Positions 33,867-43,155 are shown, counted from the stretch's first letter. The stretch: 64,000 bases of DNA from Streptomyces durmitorensis (GCF_023498005.1 NZ_CP097289.1:7378001-7442000), one strand, 5' to 3'. The notes: generated by a model not told the origin, from the sequence alone. Numbers and translations are program-made.

Positions 33867-35594
33867 GTGTGTGACCTGCACGATCAGCATGAGCATGAGG
33901 CACTCCCCGCGAGCGGTCCGACCCTGAGTCGCCGCCGCATCATGCAGCTCCTCGGCGCGGCCGGTGTCACCGCCGGTGTCATGACCGCCGAAGCGGACCC
34001 GGCGATGGCCGCCGGTGCCGACGACAGCCCCGCTGCCTACGAAGCCCCCGACGGCCTCGCGGCCGACACCCCCGCCAAGCGCGCGGCGCTCGACTGGATC
34101 ACCTCCCACGACGACCGGATCACCGGCCTGAACGCCGAGATCTGGGACAACGCCGAGCTGTCCCTGCGCGAGTGGAAATCCTCCATCGCCGAGGCCGATT
34201 TCCTCGAACAGGCCGGATTCGACGTGAAGTTCGGCACCGCCGGCTTCCCGACGGCGTTCACCGCGACCTTCACGCACGGCAAGGGCGGCCCCGTCCTCGG
34301 CTTCAGCGGCGAGTACGACGCGCTGCCCGGCCTCTCGCAGAACAAGGGCGTGGGCCACCACGATCCGCGCGAGTACATCCACGACCCCTTCGCGCCCAGC
34401 TACGGCCCCGGCCACGGCTGCGGCCACAGCGCGCTCGGCACCGCGGCGGCGGCAGCGGCGGCGGCCGTCGCGCAGGCCGCCAAGAAGCACCGGCTGCCCG
34501 TCACCGTGAAGTTCTTCGGCTCCACGGCCGAGGAGATGCTGATCGGCAAGACGTACGCCGTCAGCAAGGGTGTGTACGACGGCCTCGACGCGTTCCTGGA
34601 CTGGCACCCCTCCACGGCCAACGCGACGGGCTGGGGCAGCACCACCGCGATGACCGCCGTCACCTTCACCTTCCTGGGTGTGGCCGGGCACGGCGGCACC
34701 CCGCTCGGCAACAAGTCCGCCCTCGACGCGGCCGTGATGATGGCGACGATGTCGGAGTTCCTGCGCGAGGAGAACCTGGCGCCGAGCGGCCGGCTGCACT
34801 GGGTGATCAACAACGGCGGTGACATCCCGAACGTCACCGCGGAGATCTCCGAGATTTCGTACTACGTACGCGAAGGCAGCCCCGCCCGCGTCCAGGTCCT
34901 CCTGGACAAGGTGATCGCGGTCTCCGAGGCGGCCGCGAAGGCGTCGCAGACGACCGTCCGCCACCGCGTCACATCGGCCTGCTGGAACCAGCTCCCGGCC
35001 AAGGCCTTCGCCGAACTCCTGCACGCGAACATGCGGGAGATAGGCCCGCCCCAATTCTCCGACGAGGCACACGAGTTGGCCAAGGAGCTCCAGGAGTCCC
35101 TCGGTCTTCCCCAGAAGGGCATGCACGACAAGGTCGGTGAACTGACCCCGCCCAACCCGGTGTTCATGGGCGGCGGCTCGACGGACGTCGCCGACATCAG
35201 CTGGAACGTCCCCACGGTCTCGATGGGCGCCGCGCTCGCCCCCATCGGCACCAAGATGCACACCTGGTCCACCGCCGCCTGCGCGGCGGCGGCACCCGGC
35301 CAGGCCGCGGTGATCGCCGCGGCGAAGTATCTGGCGGCGACCGCGGTCGACCTGATCACACAGCCCGAGCGCCTCAAGGCGGTCAAGGACGAGTTCAAGG
35401 ACCGTACGAAGGGCGTCAGTTGGAAGACCGCGCTGCCGGACGGCTATGAGCCGCCGATGTACGAACCCCCGGCGTGGTTCTTGAAGAAGACGGGCCAGAA
35501 GTGGCCGCCCGCGAACATCACGTGGCCGCCGAAGCGGGTCGTCTCCCAGGAGAAGTTCTCCTCGCTGGGGCCGGAGCTCGAACCCCAGAAGTAG
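33867..35594 (+). CDS. TAT-exported M20-family amidohydrolase (AbgB-like)
   Basis: A 575-residue metalloamidase. A twin-arginine signal (SRRRIMQLLGAAGVTAG, residues about 20-50) precedes an M20 catalytic domain with GFSGEYDALPGL, GHGCGHSALGTA (metal His/Cys-His), AEEMLIGKTYA (catalytic Glu), and the lid domain with GHGGTPLGNKSALDAAVMM. The closing part has STDVADISWNVP. It resembles the aminobenzoyl-glutamate utilisation subunit AbgB, so a peptide-like amide substrate is likely. GTG at 33867 has GGAGG six bases upstream and is preferred over the ORF start at 33816. Confidence 0.9.
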   Translation: MCDLHDQHEHEALPASGPTLSRRRIMQLLGAAGVTAGVMTAEADPAMAAGADDSPAAYEAPDGLAADTPAKRAALDWITSHDDRITGLNAEIWDNAELSLREWKSSIAEADFLEQAGFDVKFGTAGFPTAFTATFTHGKGGPVLGFSGEYDALPGLSQNKGVGHHDPREYIHDPFAPSYGPGHGCGHSALGTAAAAAAAAVAQAAKKHRLPVTVKFFGSTAEEMLIGKTYAVSKGVYDGLDAFLDWHPSTANATGWGSTTAMTAVTFTFLGVAGHGGTPLGNKSALDAAVMMATMSEFLREENLAPSGRLHWVINNGGDIPNVTAEISEISYYVREGSPARVQVLLDKVIAVSEAAAKASQTTVRHRVTSACWNQLPAKAFAELLHANMREIGPPQFSDEAHELAKELQESLGLPQKGMHDKVGELTPPNPVFMGGGSTDVADISWNVPTVSMGAALAPIGTKMHTWSTAACAAAAPGQAAVIAAAKYLAATAVDLITQPERLKAVKDEFKDRTKGVSWKTALPDGYEPPMYEPPAWFLKKTGQKWPPANITWPPKRVVSQEKFSSLGPELEPQK

Positions 35595-35632
35595 TGCGTC
35601 CCGAAGCCCTGAAGGAGAGCGCGGAAGTCCGC

Positions 35633-36415
35633 TCACCGTCCCCCGCGCGTGTACCGGCGGACGGCGAGCGGCACGCACACGGCGAGCAGCGCGAGCGACC
35701 AGAGGACCGACCCGGCCACGGGGTGCGCCACCGGCCAGGCGGCGCCCTGAGGCACGGGAGCGTTGCCGCACAGGTCACGCACCGCCGTGGCCACCGCGCT
35801 GATCGGGTTCCACTCGGCGATGGTGCGCAGCCACCCGGGGAGTCCGTCGGCGGGGATGTACGCGTTCGAGAGCAGCGGGAGCATGAACGTCGCGCCGCCC
35901 AGCTGCCCCGCCGCCTCCTCGCTCTGCGACGCGAGCCCGAGCAGGATGCCGACCCAGGTCGTCGCGAACCGGAAGAGCAGCAACAGGAAGAAGGCGCCCA
36001 GGGCTTGGAGCGGGCCGCCCTCGATCCGCCAGCCCATGGCGACCCCGACGAGCATCAGCGGCACGAGCCCCACGGCGGTGGTCAGCAGATCGGCGGCGGC
36101 CTGCCCGAGCGGGACGGCCGAGCGGCTCATGGGCAGCGTGCGGAACCGGTCCATGACGCCCCGGTGGGAGTCCTGGGCGGCGGTGAACATGCCGGTCATG
36201 ATGCCGTTCGCGGCGGTCGCGACGAGCATGCCCGGGACGAGGAAGGCGCGGTAGTCGGCGCCGGGCATGGCCAGGGCGCTGCCGAAGACGTAGCCGAAGA
36301 AGAGCAGGAAGACGATGGGCATCGTCTGCGTCATGAGGAGGATGGCGGGCGCGTGCTTGATGCGCTGAAGATGCCGGCCGAGGACGGCGGTGCCGTCGTA
36401 GAGGATGGCGCTCAA
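35633..36415 (-). CDS. ABC-2 type permease, drug exporter class (DrrB-like)
   Basis: A 260-residue membrane protein with six hydrophobic segments (about 25-45, 58-80, 105-130, 140-165, 170-190 and 230-250). It contains the family loop GMLVATAANGIMTGMFTAAQDSHRG-MDRFRTLPMSR and NPISAVATAVRDL. With the ATPase upstream it forms an export complex, probably for a drug or secondary metabolite. TTG at 36415 is the likely start: GGAGG lies six bases upstream and it gives the usual N-terminus. A dispersed repeat separates it from the ATPase gene, which is unusual within an operon. Confidence 0.92.
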   Translation of the reverse strand: MSAILYDGTAVLGRHLQRIKHAPAILLMTQTMPIVFLLFFGYVFGSALAMPGADYRAFLVPGMLVATAANGIMTGMFTAAQDSHRGVMDRFRTLPMSRSAVPLGQAAADLLTTAVGLVPLMLVGVAMGWRIEGGPLQALGAFFLLLLFRFATTWVGILLGLASQSEEAAGQLGGATFMLPLLSNAYIPADGLPGWLRTIAEWNPISAVATAVRDLCGNAPVPQGAAWPVAHPVAGSVLWSLALLAVCVPLAVRRYTRGGR

Positions 36416-36477
36416 GGGGAACCTCCAGGGGTCCGGGAACACCCGCCCGCGCCTGAACGCGGGCGATCGCGTTCGGA

Positions 36478-36529
36478 GCTGCGGGGTGATCGGGTGGGTG
36501 GGCGGGAAACATCCGCCGCGAAGCGGCGG
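36478..36529. repeat. Dispersed 52-base intergenic repeat, copy 2
   Basis: Same element as 12757-12808 (48 of 52 matches by eye), ending in a perfect CCGCCGC-gaa-GCGGCGG hairpin at 36513-36529. It lies inside the ABC operon just after the ATPase stop, so it could lower permease expression or stabilise the ATPase message. Confidence 0.75.
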
Positions 36530-36530
36530 T

Positions 36531-37469
36531 TCAGGAGACGCGGGCGACGAGCCGCAGGAAGACCTCGTCGAGAGTCGGGGCCCGAAGTGTCGCGTCGACG
36601 ACAGGAACCCCGGCCGAGTCCAGCTCACGCACGATCCGGGGCAGCGTCAGCGAAGGGTCGAGGGCAACCGCCCCCGCGGTCCGGCGCCCGGCGTCGAGGA
36701 CGGGCTCGGAGCCGGTCAACTGGTCAAGGACGACCGCGGCAGCGGCCAGCGCCTGCGTCGCCGCGTCCTGCGGCAGGACGACCTCGACGTAACTACCGAT
36801 CTGCGCCTTCAGCGCGGTGGGCGTACCGCGATGCGCCACCCGCCCCCCGTCGATCAGGACGACGTCATCGGCGAGCTGATCCGCCTCCTCCAGATACTGC
36901 GTGGTCAGCACCACCGTCGTCCCCTCGGCGGCCAGTTCCCGTACGGCGTCCCAGATGCCGCCCCGGCTGTGCGGGTCGAGCCCGGTGGTGGGCTCGTCGA
37001 GGAAGAGGACGCGGGGCCGCACCAGAAGACTCGCCGCGAGGTCGAGCCGCCGTCGCATGCCGCCGGAGTAGGTGCGAGCGGGACGGTCGGCGGCGTCCAC
37101 CAGGCCGAACCGCTCCAGCAGCTCATCGCCCCGCGCCCGCGGCGCCCGCAGCAGCCGGGCGAAGAGCCGTAGATTCTGCCGCCCGGTCAGATCCCCGTCG
37201 ACGGAGGCGTACTGCCCGGTCACCCCGATGAGCCGCCGCACCGTCGCGGCTTCCCGCACCACGTCGTGCCCCGCGACGCGCGCGGTCCCGGCATCCGGTG
37301 TCTGGAGCGTGGTGAGCAGCCGCACCGCCGTCGTCTTGCCCGCCCCGTTGGGGCCGAGCAGCCCGCAGACGGTGCCCTCGGGAACGGCGAGGTCGAGCCC
37401 TCGCAGGGCGTGGACGTCCCCGAAGCGCTTCTCCAGACCTTCACTAAGTACAGCGTACGTAGAAGTCAT
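36531..37469 (-). CDS. ABC transporter ATPase, drug exporter class (DrrA-like)
   Basis: A 312-residue ATPase. It has Walker A LLGPNGAGKTTAVRLL (about residue 40), the DrrA-type GQYASVDGDLTGRQNL, signature YSGGMRRRLDLAAS, Walker B RVLFLDEPTTGLDP and the H-loop TTQYLEEAD. A C-terminal domain of about 90 residues is typical of DrrA proteins and helps couple it to the permease. ATG 37469 gives MTSTYAVL; GTG 37487 is an alternative. Its first codons overlap a TetR-type operator (37445-37461), with a second operator immediately upstream, so it is under local repression by the divergent TetR protein. Confidence 0.94.
   Translation of the reverse strand: MTSTYAVLSEGLEKRFGDVHALRGLDLAVPEGTVCGLLGPNGAGKTTAVRLLTTLQTPDAGTARVAGHDVVREAATVRRLIGVTGQYASVDGDLTGRQNLRLFARLLRAPRARGDELLERFGLVDAADRPARTYSGGMRRRLDLAASLLVRPRVLFLDEPTTGLDPHSRGGIWDAVRELAAEGTTVVLTTQYLEEADQLADDVVLIDGGRVAHRGTPTALKAQIGSYVEVVLPQDAATQALAAAAVVLDQLTGSEPVLDAGRRTAGAVALDPSLTLPRIVRELDSAGVPVVDATLRAPTLDEVFLRLVARVS
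37445..37461. promoter_or_regulatory. Second TetR-type operator, inside ATPase codons 3-8
   Basis: TAAGTACagcGTACGTA is an inverted repeat with one mismatch, carrying the same half-site as the perfect operator at 37488-37504. Centres are 43 bases apart, about four helical turns. It lies in the start of the ATPase coding region. Confidence 0.55.
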
Positions 37470-37487
37470 GCCCGCACGGTACCTCAC

Positions 37488-37504
37488 TACGTACGCTGTA
37501 CGTA
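37488..37504. promoter_or_regulatory. Perfect TetR-type operator between divergent genes
   Basis: TACGTACgctGTACGTA is a perfect 17-base palindrome in the 63-base space between the ABC exporter and the TetR gene. It is the expected place and size for a TetR-family operator controlling both directions. Confidence 0.65.
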
Positions 37505-37532
37505 ACTAACATGGAGGGCGAGGTGATGATCA

Positions 37533-38243
37533 ATGGCGGGCCGAGCGGCCGAACCGGGAGTGATCTGGGCGCGCCCCGAGCGTGCGGGCCGTGGCCCGAA
37601 GCCCGCGTACAGCAGGGCGGACATCGCGGCGGCGGCCGTCCGCATCGCCGACGCGGACGGCATCGAGGCGGTCTCCATGCGGAGAGTCGCGGGCGAACTC
37701 GGCTGCGGAACGATGTCGCTCTACAACTACGTACCGCGCAAAGAAGACCTGTACGAGCTGATGGTCGACGCGGTGAGCGGCGAGTACGAGCTGCCTGCCG
37801 GACCGGGGGACGGCGACTGGCGTGCGGAGATGCTGGCGCTCGGCCGCCAGACGCGCGCCCTCATGCGGCGCCACCCGTGGCTGCCGCGGATCATGTCCGC
37901 GCTCTACGGCTTCAGCCCGAACGCCCTGCGCTACCTGGAGCACTGCCTCGGCGCCCTGGAAGGGCTCGACGCGCCCTACGGCACCAAGATGGAACTCATC
38001 GGGATGGTCAACGGCTCGGTCATGACGTACGTCGTCAACGAGTTCGCCATGGCGGAGCGCGCGCGGGCCCTGCCCTGGACGGAGGAGCAGGAGCAGCAGG
38101 TGCGGTTCGCGTATCTCGCCGGGCAGGTCGCCGACGGGTCCTATCCGCGGCTCGCGGCGGCGCTCACGGAAGGGCCTGAGCCGGGGGACGCCGACGAGCT
38201 GTTCGAGCGGATGCTGAACCGGCTCCTGGACTCGTTCGCCTGA
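37533..38243 (+). CDS. TetR-family repressor of the adjacent ABC exporter
   Basis: A 236-residue regulator. The N-terminal helix-turn-helix (about 27-72) has YSRADIAAAAVRIADADG and VSMRRVAGELGCGTMSLYNYVPRKEDL. The C-terminal ligand domain (about 90-232) belongs to the class with the tetracycline-repressor-like C-terminus. It is divergent from the ABC ATPase and separated from it by a perfect operator, so it probably represses both until a drug-like ligand binds. GAGGTG lies upstream of the ATG. Confidence 0.92.
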   Translation: MAGRAAEPGVIWARPERAGRGPKPAYSRADIAAAAVRIADADGIEAVSMRRVAGELGCGTMSLYNYVPRKEDLYELMVDAVSGEYELPAGPGDGDWRAEMLALGRQTRALMRRHPWLPRIMSALYGFSPNALRYLEHCLGALEGLDAPYGTKMELIGMVNGSVMTYVVNEFAMAERARALPWTEEQEQQVRFAYLAGQVADGSYPRLAAALTEGPEPGDADELFERMLNRLLDSFA

Positions 38244-38268
38244 GCGGCGCCTTCGGGCCCGGCGCCGC
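38244..38268. terminator. Terminator-like hairpin between convergent regulators
   Basis: GCGGCGCC (38244-38251) pairs perfectly with GGCGCCGC (38261-38268) across a nine-base loop. It lies between the stops of the TetR and LuxR genes, so it can serve both. Confidence 0.7.
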
Positions 38269-38271
38269 CGC

Positions 38272-41064
38272 TCACGCCGGGGTCCCCTCCTCCTGGTCCT
38301 CCTGGTCCTCCTGGTCCCGGAATGCGAGCCGGCCGAGCTCGCCGCGCGATGCCACGCCCAGCTTGGGATAGGCGTTGTAGAGGTGGTAGCCCACCGTGCG
38401 CGGCGACAGGAAGAGCTGGGCGCCGATGTCCCGGTTGGTCATGCCGGTCGCCGCGAGCCGCACGACCTGCCGCTCCTGCGGGGTGAGCCGTTCCAGGGGC
38501 GCCGCGTCGCCGGTGTGCCGCGCCCGGCTCTCGCCGGTGGCCCGCAGTTCGGCGCGGGCCCGCTCGGCCCACGGCGGCGCCGCGAGCAGCTCGAAGGTGT
38601 CGAGGGCCGAGCGCAGCGGCGTACGCGCCTCGCTCCTGCGGCCCGCGCGGCGCAGCCACTCCCCGAAGAGCAGCTCCGTGCGGGCCCGTTCGAAGGGGCG
38701 GCCATCGTCCGTGTGCAGCGCGATGGCTTCCTCGTACGCCGCTCCTGCCTCGGCCTCCGGGGCGAGCAGCGCGCGGCAGCGGGCGGCGAGGGCCCGCGCC
38801 CAGGCCGCCCCCGTGTGGTCGGCCCACGCGGCGAAGACCCTCGCCGGCTCCCGCACGGAATCGGCCCGTCCGGTCCGCACGGCGGCCTCGACCCGGTCCG
38901 GCACGCAGTACAGGACGACGATCGTGTGGCCGGACGGGCTCGCCGCGACGTCCTCGTACGCACGCAGGGCTGCCGCATGGCGGCCGAGTCCCAGCTCCAG
39001 CATGGCGATCGCGATCCCGCCCCACACCTGACCCGGCATGACCTGCCGCAGCTCGCCCTTGGCGGCGAGCTCACGGCAGCGCTCCTCGTCGCCTTCGAGC
39101 GCCGCGAGATAGGCGAGGACACCCGACAACTGCCCTACGTAGTGCGGCTGTCCGGTGTCCTGCGCGATCCGCAGCCCCTCGGCGGCGCCCGTCAGGGCGC
39201 AGCTGTGGCGGCCCAGGAAGATCCGTGCGCGGGTACGCATGAGGAGCACGAGCGGCAGCGGGCCGAGCGCGCCCTGCTCGCGGCACTCCCGGTCAAGCTC
39301 GGCGGCGAGGTCGTTGCCGGTCTCGAGATCGCCGAGCGGCGCGAACCAGGACGCGATCGAGACGCGCTCGCGCAGGGTGTGCCCGCGGTCGTGGCGCTCG
39401 GCCCGCAGGCTGTCGAACAGCGCGCGCAGCGGCGGGAGTCCGCTGCCCGGGTCGCCCGCCGCGAGCCGGGCGAGGCCCTGTGCGGCGGGCAGATAGGGCA
39501 GGGCGTGCGGGGGAGTCTTGAGGTCGAGTCCGGCAAGCCGGGCGCTGATCTCGTCGATCGACTGCCGGTGCCCGGAGAGCCAGGCCGCGGTCATCGCCTC
39601 GTACGCCATGAACGCCGCCGTCTCGGGCGTGTGCGGGGCGATCTCGGCGGCCGTGTCGAGAAGCACCGAGTACGAGGCGTCGAGGCGCCCCTGCTCGCGG
39701 GCGACGGCGGCGCGCACCTGCGCGAGCTGCGCGAGGACGGCCGGGTCGGTCAGGTGCGGGGCGGCGCGCAGGGCGAGTTCGGCGGCGCGTTCGTTCTGGC
39801 CCGCGTCCGCGGCGGCCGACGCGGCGAGCGCGAGACGCCGGGCGCGGTGCGTGCCGTCCGGGCTGAGCTGGGCCGCGCGCTCGCAGGCCGCGGCGACGGC
39901 CGCGTAGCCGCCGCGGGCCCTGGCGTGTTCGGCGGTCTGTTCCAGGATCCCGGCGACGTACTCGTCGGGCTCCGTGGTGGCGGCCGCCAGATGCCAGGCC
40001 CTGCGGTCGATGTTGCCCACGCAGGGCAGCGCGTCGGCGAGCGCGCGGTGCGCGGCGATGCGCTCGCCGACCGGGGCGCTCTGGTAGGCGGCGGCGCGGA
40101 TCAGGGGGTGCCGGAAGGTGAGCCGCCCGCCGTCGAGACTGAGCAGCTCCTTGCGCTCGGCGGGCTCCAGATCGGTGACGGTGGCGCCGAGCTTGCTCGC
40201 GGCGGCCGCCGTCACGGTCAGATCGCCGGTGCCTTCCGCCGCCGCGACCACCAGCAGGGAGCGGGTGGCCCGCGGCAGCGCGGACATCCGGTCCGCGAAG
40301 GTCCGCAGGAGGCGGGAGTGGCTCGGCAGGGAGCTCAAGTGATGGCCGTAGGCGGGTATGTGGCCCTCGCGCTGGGCGGCGGGCAGCTCGCGCAGGGCGA
40401 GCGGGTTGCCGCCGGACTCGCTGCGGATCTGCTCGCGTACGTAGGCGGGCAGATCCCCCGCGTGCTCGGCGAGGAGTTCGCCCGCGGCCTCGTCGTCGAG
40501 TCCGGTGAGCCGCAGCTCGGGCAGGCCCTGGGCGGGGAAGGGCGGTGCGTGCGCGTCGCGGGCCGCGAACACCATCACGACACCTTCGGCGGCGAGGCGC
40601 CGGGCGGCGAACAGGAGGGCGTCGGCGGAGGCCTGGTCGAGCCACTGGGCGTCGTCGACGAGGCAGAGGAGAGAGCCCTCTTCGGCGGGGTCGGCCAGGT
40701 CCGCCAGGAGGGTCAGCACGGCGAGGCCGATGAGGAAGCGGTCGGCCCGCGCGTCGCCGGTCGCCAGGCCGAGCGCGGTGCGCAGGGCCTTGGCCTGCGG
40801 CTGCGGCAGGTCGTCGATCCGGTCGGTGACGCGGTGCAGGAGCAAGTGGAGCCCGGCGAAGGGAAGTTCGCTCTCGGCCTCGATGCCGGTCGCCCGCAGC
40901 AGGCGCATGCCGTGGGTGGTGGCCTGGAGGGCGGCATGTTCGAGGAGCCCCGACTTGCCGATGCCGGCCTCTCCTCGTACGACGAAGGCGGCGCTGTGTC
41001 CCTGCCGGGCCTTGGCCAGCAGTTCTTCCAGCTGAGCGGTTTCGCCGACGCGTCCGTAGAGCAT
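38272..41064 (-). CDS. Large ATP-binding LuxR-family regulator (LAL/MalT type)
   Basis: A 930-residue transcription regulator. The N-terminal AAA-like ATPase has Walker A GEAGIGKS at 31-38 and a Walker B region near CLVDDAQWLDQ (about 135). A long helical middle (about 300-830) has TPR-like repeats. The C-terminal LuxR helix-turn-helix (about 855-915) contains LTPQERQVVRLAATGMTNRDIG and VGYHLYNAYPKL. The tail has a DQEDQEDQEE repeat from a nine-base DNA repeat. LAL proteins often control secondary metabolism. No cluster is adjacent, so the target is unknown. Confidence 0.92.
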   Translation of the reverse strand: MLYGRVGETAQLEELLAKARQGHSAAFVVRGEAGIGKSGLLEHAALQATTHGMRLLRATGIEAESELPFAGLHLLLHRVTDRIDDLPQPQAKALRTALGLATGDARADRFLIGLAVLTLLADLADPAEEGSLLCLVDDAQWLDQASADALLFAARRLAAEGVVMVFAARDAHAPPFPAQGLPELRLTGLDDEAAGELLAEHAGDLPAYVREQIRSESGGNPLALRELPAAQREGHIPAYGHHLSSLPSHSRLLRTFADRMSALPRATRSLLVVAAAEGTGDLTVTAAAASKLGATVTDLEPAERKELLSLDGGRLTFRHPLIRAAAYQSAPVGERIAAHRALADALPCVGNIDRRAWHLAAATTEPDEYVAGILEQTAEHARARGGYAAVAAACERAAQLSPDGTHRARRLALAASAAADAGQNERAAELALRAAPHLTDPAVLAQLAQVRAAVAREQGRLDASYSVLLDTAAEIAPHTPETAAFMAYEAMTAAWLSGHRQSIDEISARLAGLDLKTPPHALPYLPAAQGLARLAAGDPGSGLPPLRALFDSLRAERHDRGHTLRERVSIASWFAPLGDLETGNDLAAELDRECREQGALGPLPLVLLMRTRARIFLGRHSCALTGAAEGLRIAQDTGQPHYVGQLSGVLAYLAALEGDEERCRELAAKGELRQVMPGQVWGGIAIAMLELGLGRHAAALRAYEDVAASPSGHTIVVLYCVPDRVEAAVRTGRADSVREPARVFAAWADHTGAAWARALAARCRALLAPEAEAGAAYEEAIALHTDDGRPFERARTELLFGEWLRRAGRRSEARTPLRSALDTFELLAAPPWAERARAELRATGESRARHTGDAAPLERLTPQERQVVRLAATGMTNRDIGAQLFLSPRTVGYHLYNAYPKLGVASRGELGRLAFRDQEDQEDQEEGTPA

Positions 41065-41145
41065 GAACCGACCCTAACGGGCGGTCCGTCCGTCCACGGT
41101 GCCTTGCGGCGGATCTTCCTCGTCCGCCCGCCCTGTCCTTGGACG

Positions 41146-41808
41146 TCAGGACGTGCCCGGGACGACCAGACCGGACTCGTAGGCCAGGACCACGAGTTGG
41201 GCGCGGTCGCGGGCGTGCAGTTTGGTCATGGCCCGGTTGATGTGGGTCTTCGCGGTCAGCGAGCTGATCACCATGTGGTGGGCGATCTGCTCGTTGGAGT
41301 GGCCCTGGGCGACCAGGGCGACGGCCTCGCGTTCGCGGCTCGTCAGGTGCTCAAGTCCGGCGCCGGCCAGGGCCGGGCGCGGCTGGGTGACGTACCGGTT
41401 GATCAGCTTGCGGGTGATGGACGGCGCGAGCAGGGCGTCACCGCGCGCGGCCACCCGCACGGAGTGCAGCAGGTCCTCCGGCAGGATGTCCTTGACCAGG
41501 AATCCGGCGGCACCGGCGCGCAGCGCGTCGAGGACGTACTCGTCCATCCCGTAGTTCGTCAGGATGACCACATGTACCCCGGACAGGGCCGGGTCCGCGG
41601 CGATCCGCCGGGTGGCCTCGATGCCGTCGACGTGGGGCATCTGGATGTCGACCAGCACGACGTCGGGCAGATGCTGCTCGACGAGTACGAGACCCTGCTC
41701 GCCGTCACCCGCCTCGGCCACCACCTCGATGTCGTCCTCGAGGTCGAGGAGGGCGCGGAATCCGCTGCGAATGAGCGGCTGGTCGTCGACCAGCAGGACG
41801 CGGATCAC
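41146..41808 (-). CDS. Response regulator, NarL/FixJ family
   Basis: A 220-residue response regulator. The receiver domain has VDDQPLIRSG, phospho-acceptor Asp in VVLVDIQMPHVDG (about residue 54) and Lys in FLVKD. The LuxR helix-turn-helix is near 150-215 (LTSREREAVALVAQGHSN, TAKTHINRAMTKL). The GTG start at 41808 overlaps the upstream kinase stop (GTGA), so the two are coupled. No obvious target operon lies next to it; the neighbouring DUF6223 gene is divergent from the kinase. Confidence 0.94.
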   Translation of the reverse strand: MIRVLLVDDQPLIRSGFRALLDLEDDIEVVAEAGDGEQGLVLVEQHLPDVVLVDIQMPHVDGIEATRRIAADPALSGVHVVILTNYGMDEYVLDALRAGAAGFLVKDILPEDLLHSVRVAARGDALLAPSITRKLINRYVTQPRPALAGAGLEHLTSREREAVALVAQGHSNEQIAHHMVISSLTAKTHINRAMTKLHARDRAQLVVLAYESGLVVPGTS

Positions 41809-42932
41809 GACGCTCGCTCCACCGGGAGTTCCGCCCGGACGGTGAAGCCGTGCTCGCCGCGCGGTTCGGCGCTCAGCCGGCCGCCGAGCGCGGTGACGCG
41901 TTCGCGCATGCCGAGCAGTCCGAGGCCGGGCATCGGCACGGTGTCCGGGGTGGCGCTGCCGTCGTCGTCGACCTGGACGGCCAGTGAGTCCGGCCGGCAG
42001 TCGATGCGGACCGACGCGGTCGCGGCGGCGGCGTGCCGGACGACGTTGGTGAGGGCTTCCTGAACGATCCGGTAGGCGGTGCGGCCCACCGCGGCCGGCA
42101 CGTCGGGCCGCGGTCCCTCCATCGTCAGGGTCACCTCCAGGCCGGCGCGGCCGGTCCGCTCCACCAGCTCCGCGATGTGATCGAGTCCGCGGGGCGGCGC
42201 GGTGTCGTCGTCGCGCAGCGCCTCCAGGGTGGCGCGCAGTTCCCGGGTCGCCTCGCGCCCGGCCTCCTGGATCGCCAGCAGGGTGTGCGGTACCGGCTCG
42301 CCCCGCTTGCGGGTCACATGGACGGCGACCTCGGACTGCACCTTGATGATCGATATCTGATGCGTGAGCGAATCGTGCAACTCCCGGGCGATGTGCAGCC
42401 GTTCCTCGTCCGCGCGCCGCCGCGCGGCCTCCTCCCGGGTGCGCTCGGCCTCGTCCGCCCGCCGCTCGGCCTGGTGCAGCGCCTCCCCTGCGGCGAACGC
42501 GGCGATCAGCCAGGCGATCTCGAGGACGTGCCGGGCCTGTGCCAACGCCTCGCCCGTGGGGCCTTCGTGGAAGATCAGGGCGGTGATGTGCAGGACGGCC
42601 AGCAGGGTCACGGATGCCGCCACCGTGCGGGAGCGGTGCCCCGCCCGCACCGCGCCGTACACCGCGACCAGGTACGGGACGGCGAGCACGTCGAAACCCG
42701 CGGCCGCGTAGCCCACCGCCGACAGCGCGGTGCCGGTCAGGACGGTCAGCGGAGCCCGGCGGCGCGCTGCCAGCGCGAGGCCGCCGACCGCCAGCAGGGC
42801 GGAGCCGAGCAACTCGGCATCCGTGCCGGGGCGTTCCCCGGACAGGCCGGTGGCAAGGAGCAGCGCCGTCACCCCGAGGGCGACCGCCCAGTCCCTGACA
42901 CCGGCCGGGACGTGGAACCGTCCTCTGTCCAT
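41805..42932 (-). CDS. Sensor histidine kinase, NarL-partner (HisKA_3) type
   Basis: A 375-residue membrane kinase. Four to five hydrophobic segments cover about residues 12-155. A charged linker rich in Arg/Glu (EAERTREEAARRRADEERL) leads to the H-box RELHDSLTHQISII. The ATPase N-box is [11 protein letters not shown], and the G-box is LGLLGMRERV. The partner regulator overlaps downstream. The signal is unknown. The 223-base space to the divergent DUF6223 gene holds a perfect palindrome. Confidence 0.94.
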   Translation of the reverse strand: MDRGRFHVPAGVRDWAVALGVTALLLATGLSGERPGTDAELLGSALLAVGGLALAARRRAPLTVLTGTALSAVGYAAAGFDVLAVPYLVAVYGAVRAGHRSRTVAASVTLLAVLHITALIFHEGPTGEALAQARHVLEIAWLIAAFAAGEALHQAERRADEAERTREEAARRRADEERLHIARELHDSLTHQISIIKVQSEVAVHVTRKRGEPVPHTLLAIQEAGREATRELRATLEALRDDDTAPPRGLDHIAELVERTGRAGLEVTLTMEGPRPDVPAAVGRTAYRIVQEALTNVVRHAAAATASVRIDCRPDSLAVQVDDDGSATPDTVPMPGLGLLGMRERVTALGGRLSAEPRGEHGFTVRAELPVERAS

Positions 42933-43001
42933 GCGCGCACCCTAGCCGGATGCCCGCCGTGGACGAGTCCCGCTCGGGGATGAACGGCCACCTGCGACGC
43001 C

Positions 43002-43013
43002 CGCAGTACTGCG
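43002..43013. promoter_or_regulatory. 12-base perfect palindrome between kinase and DUF6223 genes
   Basis: CGCAGTACTGCG lies in the middle of the divergent intergenic region (42933-43155). It is the right size for a regulator half-site pair, perhaps for the adjacent response regulator. Confidence 0.35.
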
Positions 43014-43155
43014 CACGGCGCTGCCGCAGCCGCAGTAGCGGTCTACGGCATCGGCGGCAGCGCGAAGTGCCTGCGCCTGCGGGACGACCGGCGCCGCGGT
43101 CGCCGGAGATGCTCAAGTCGCCTCGCAACAGCGGGACATGACGGAGGGGAGTGGC

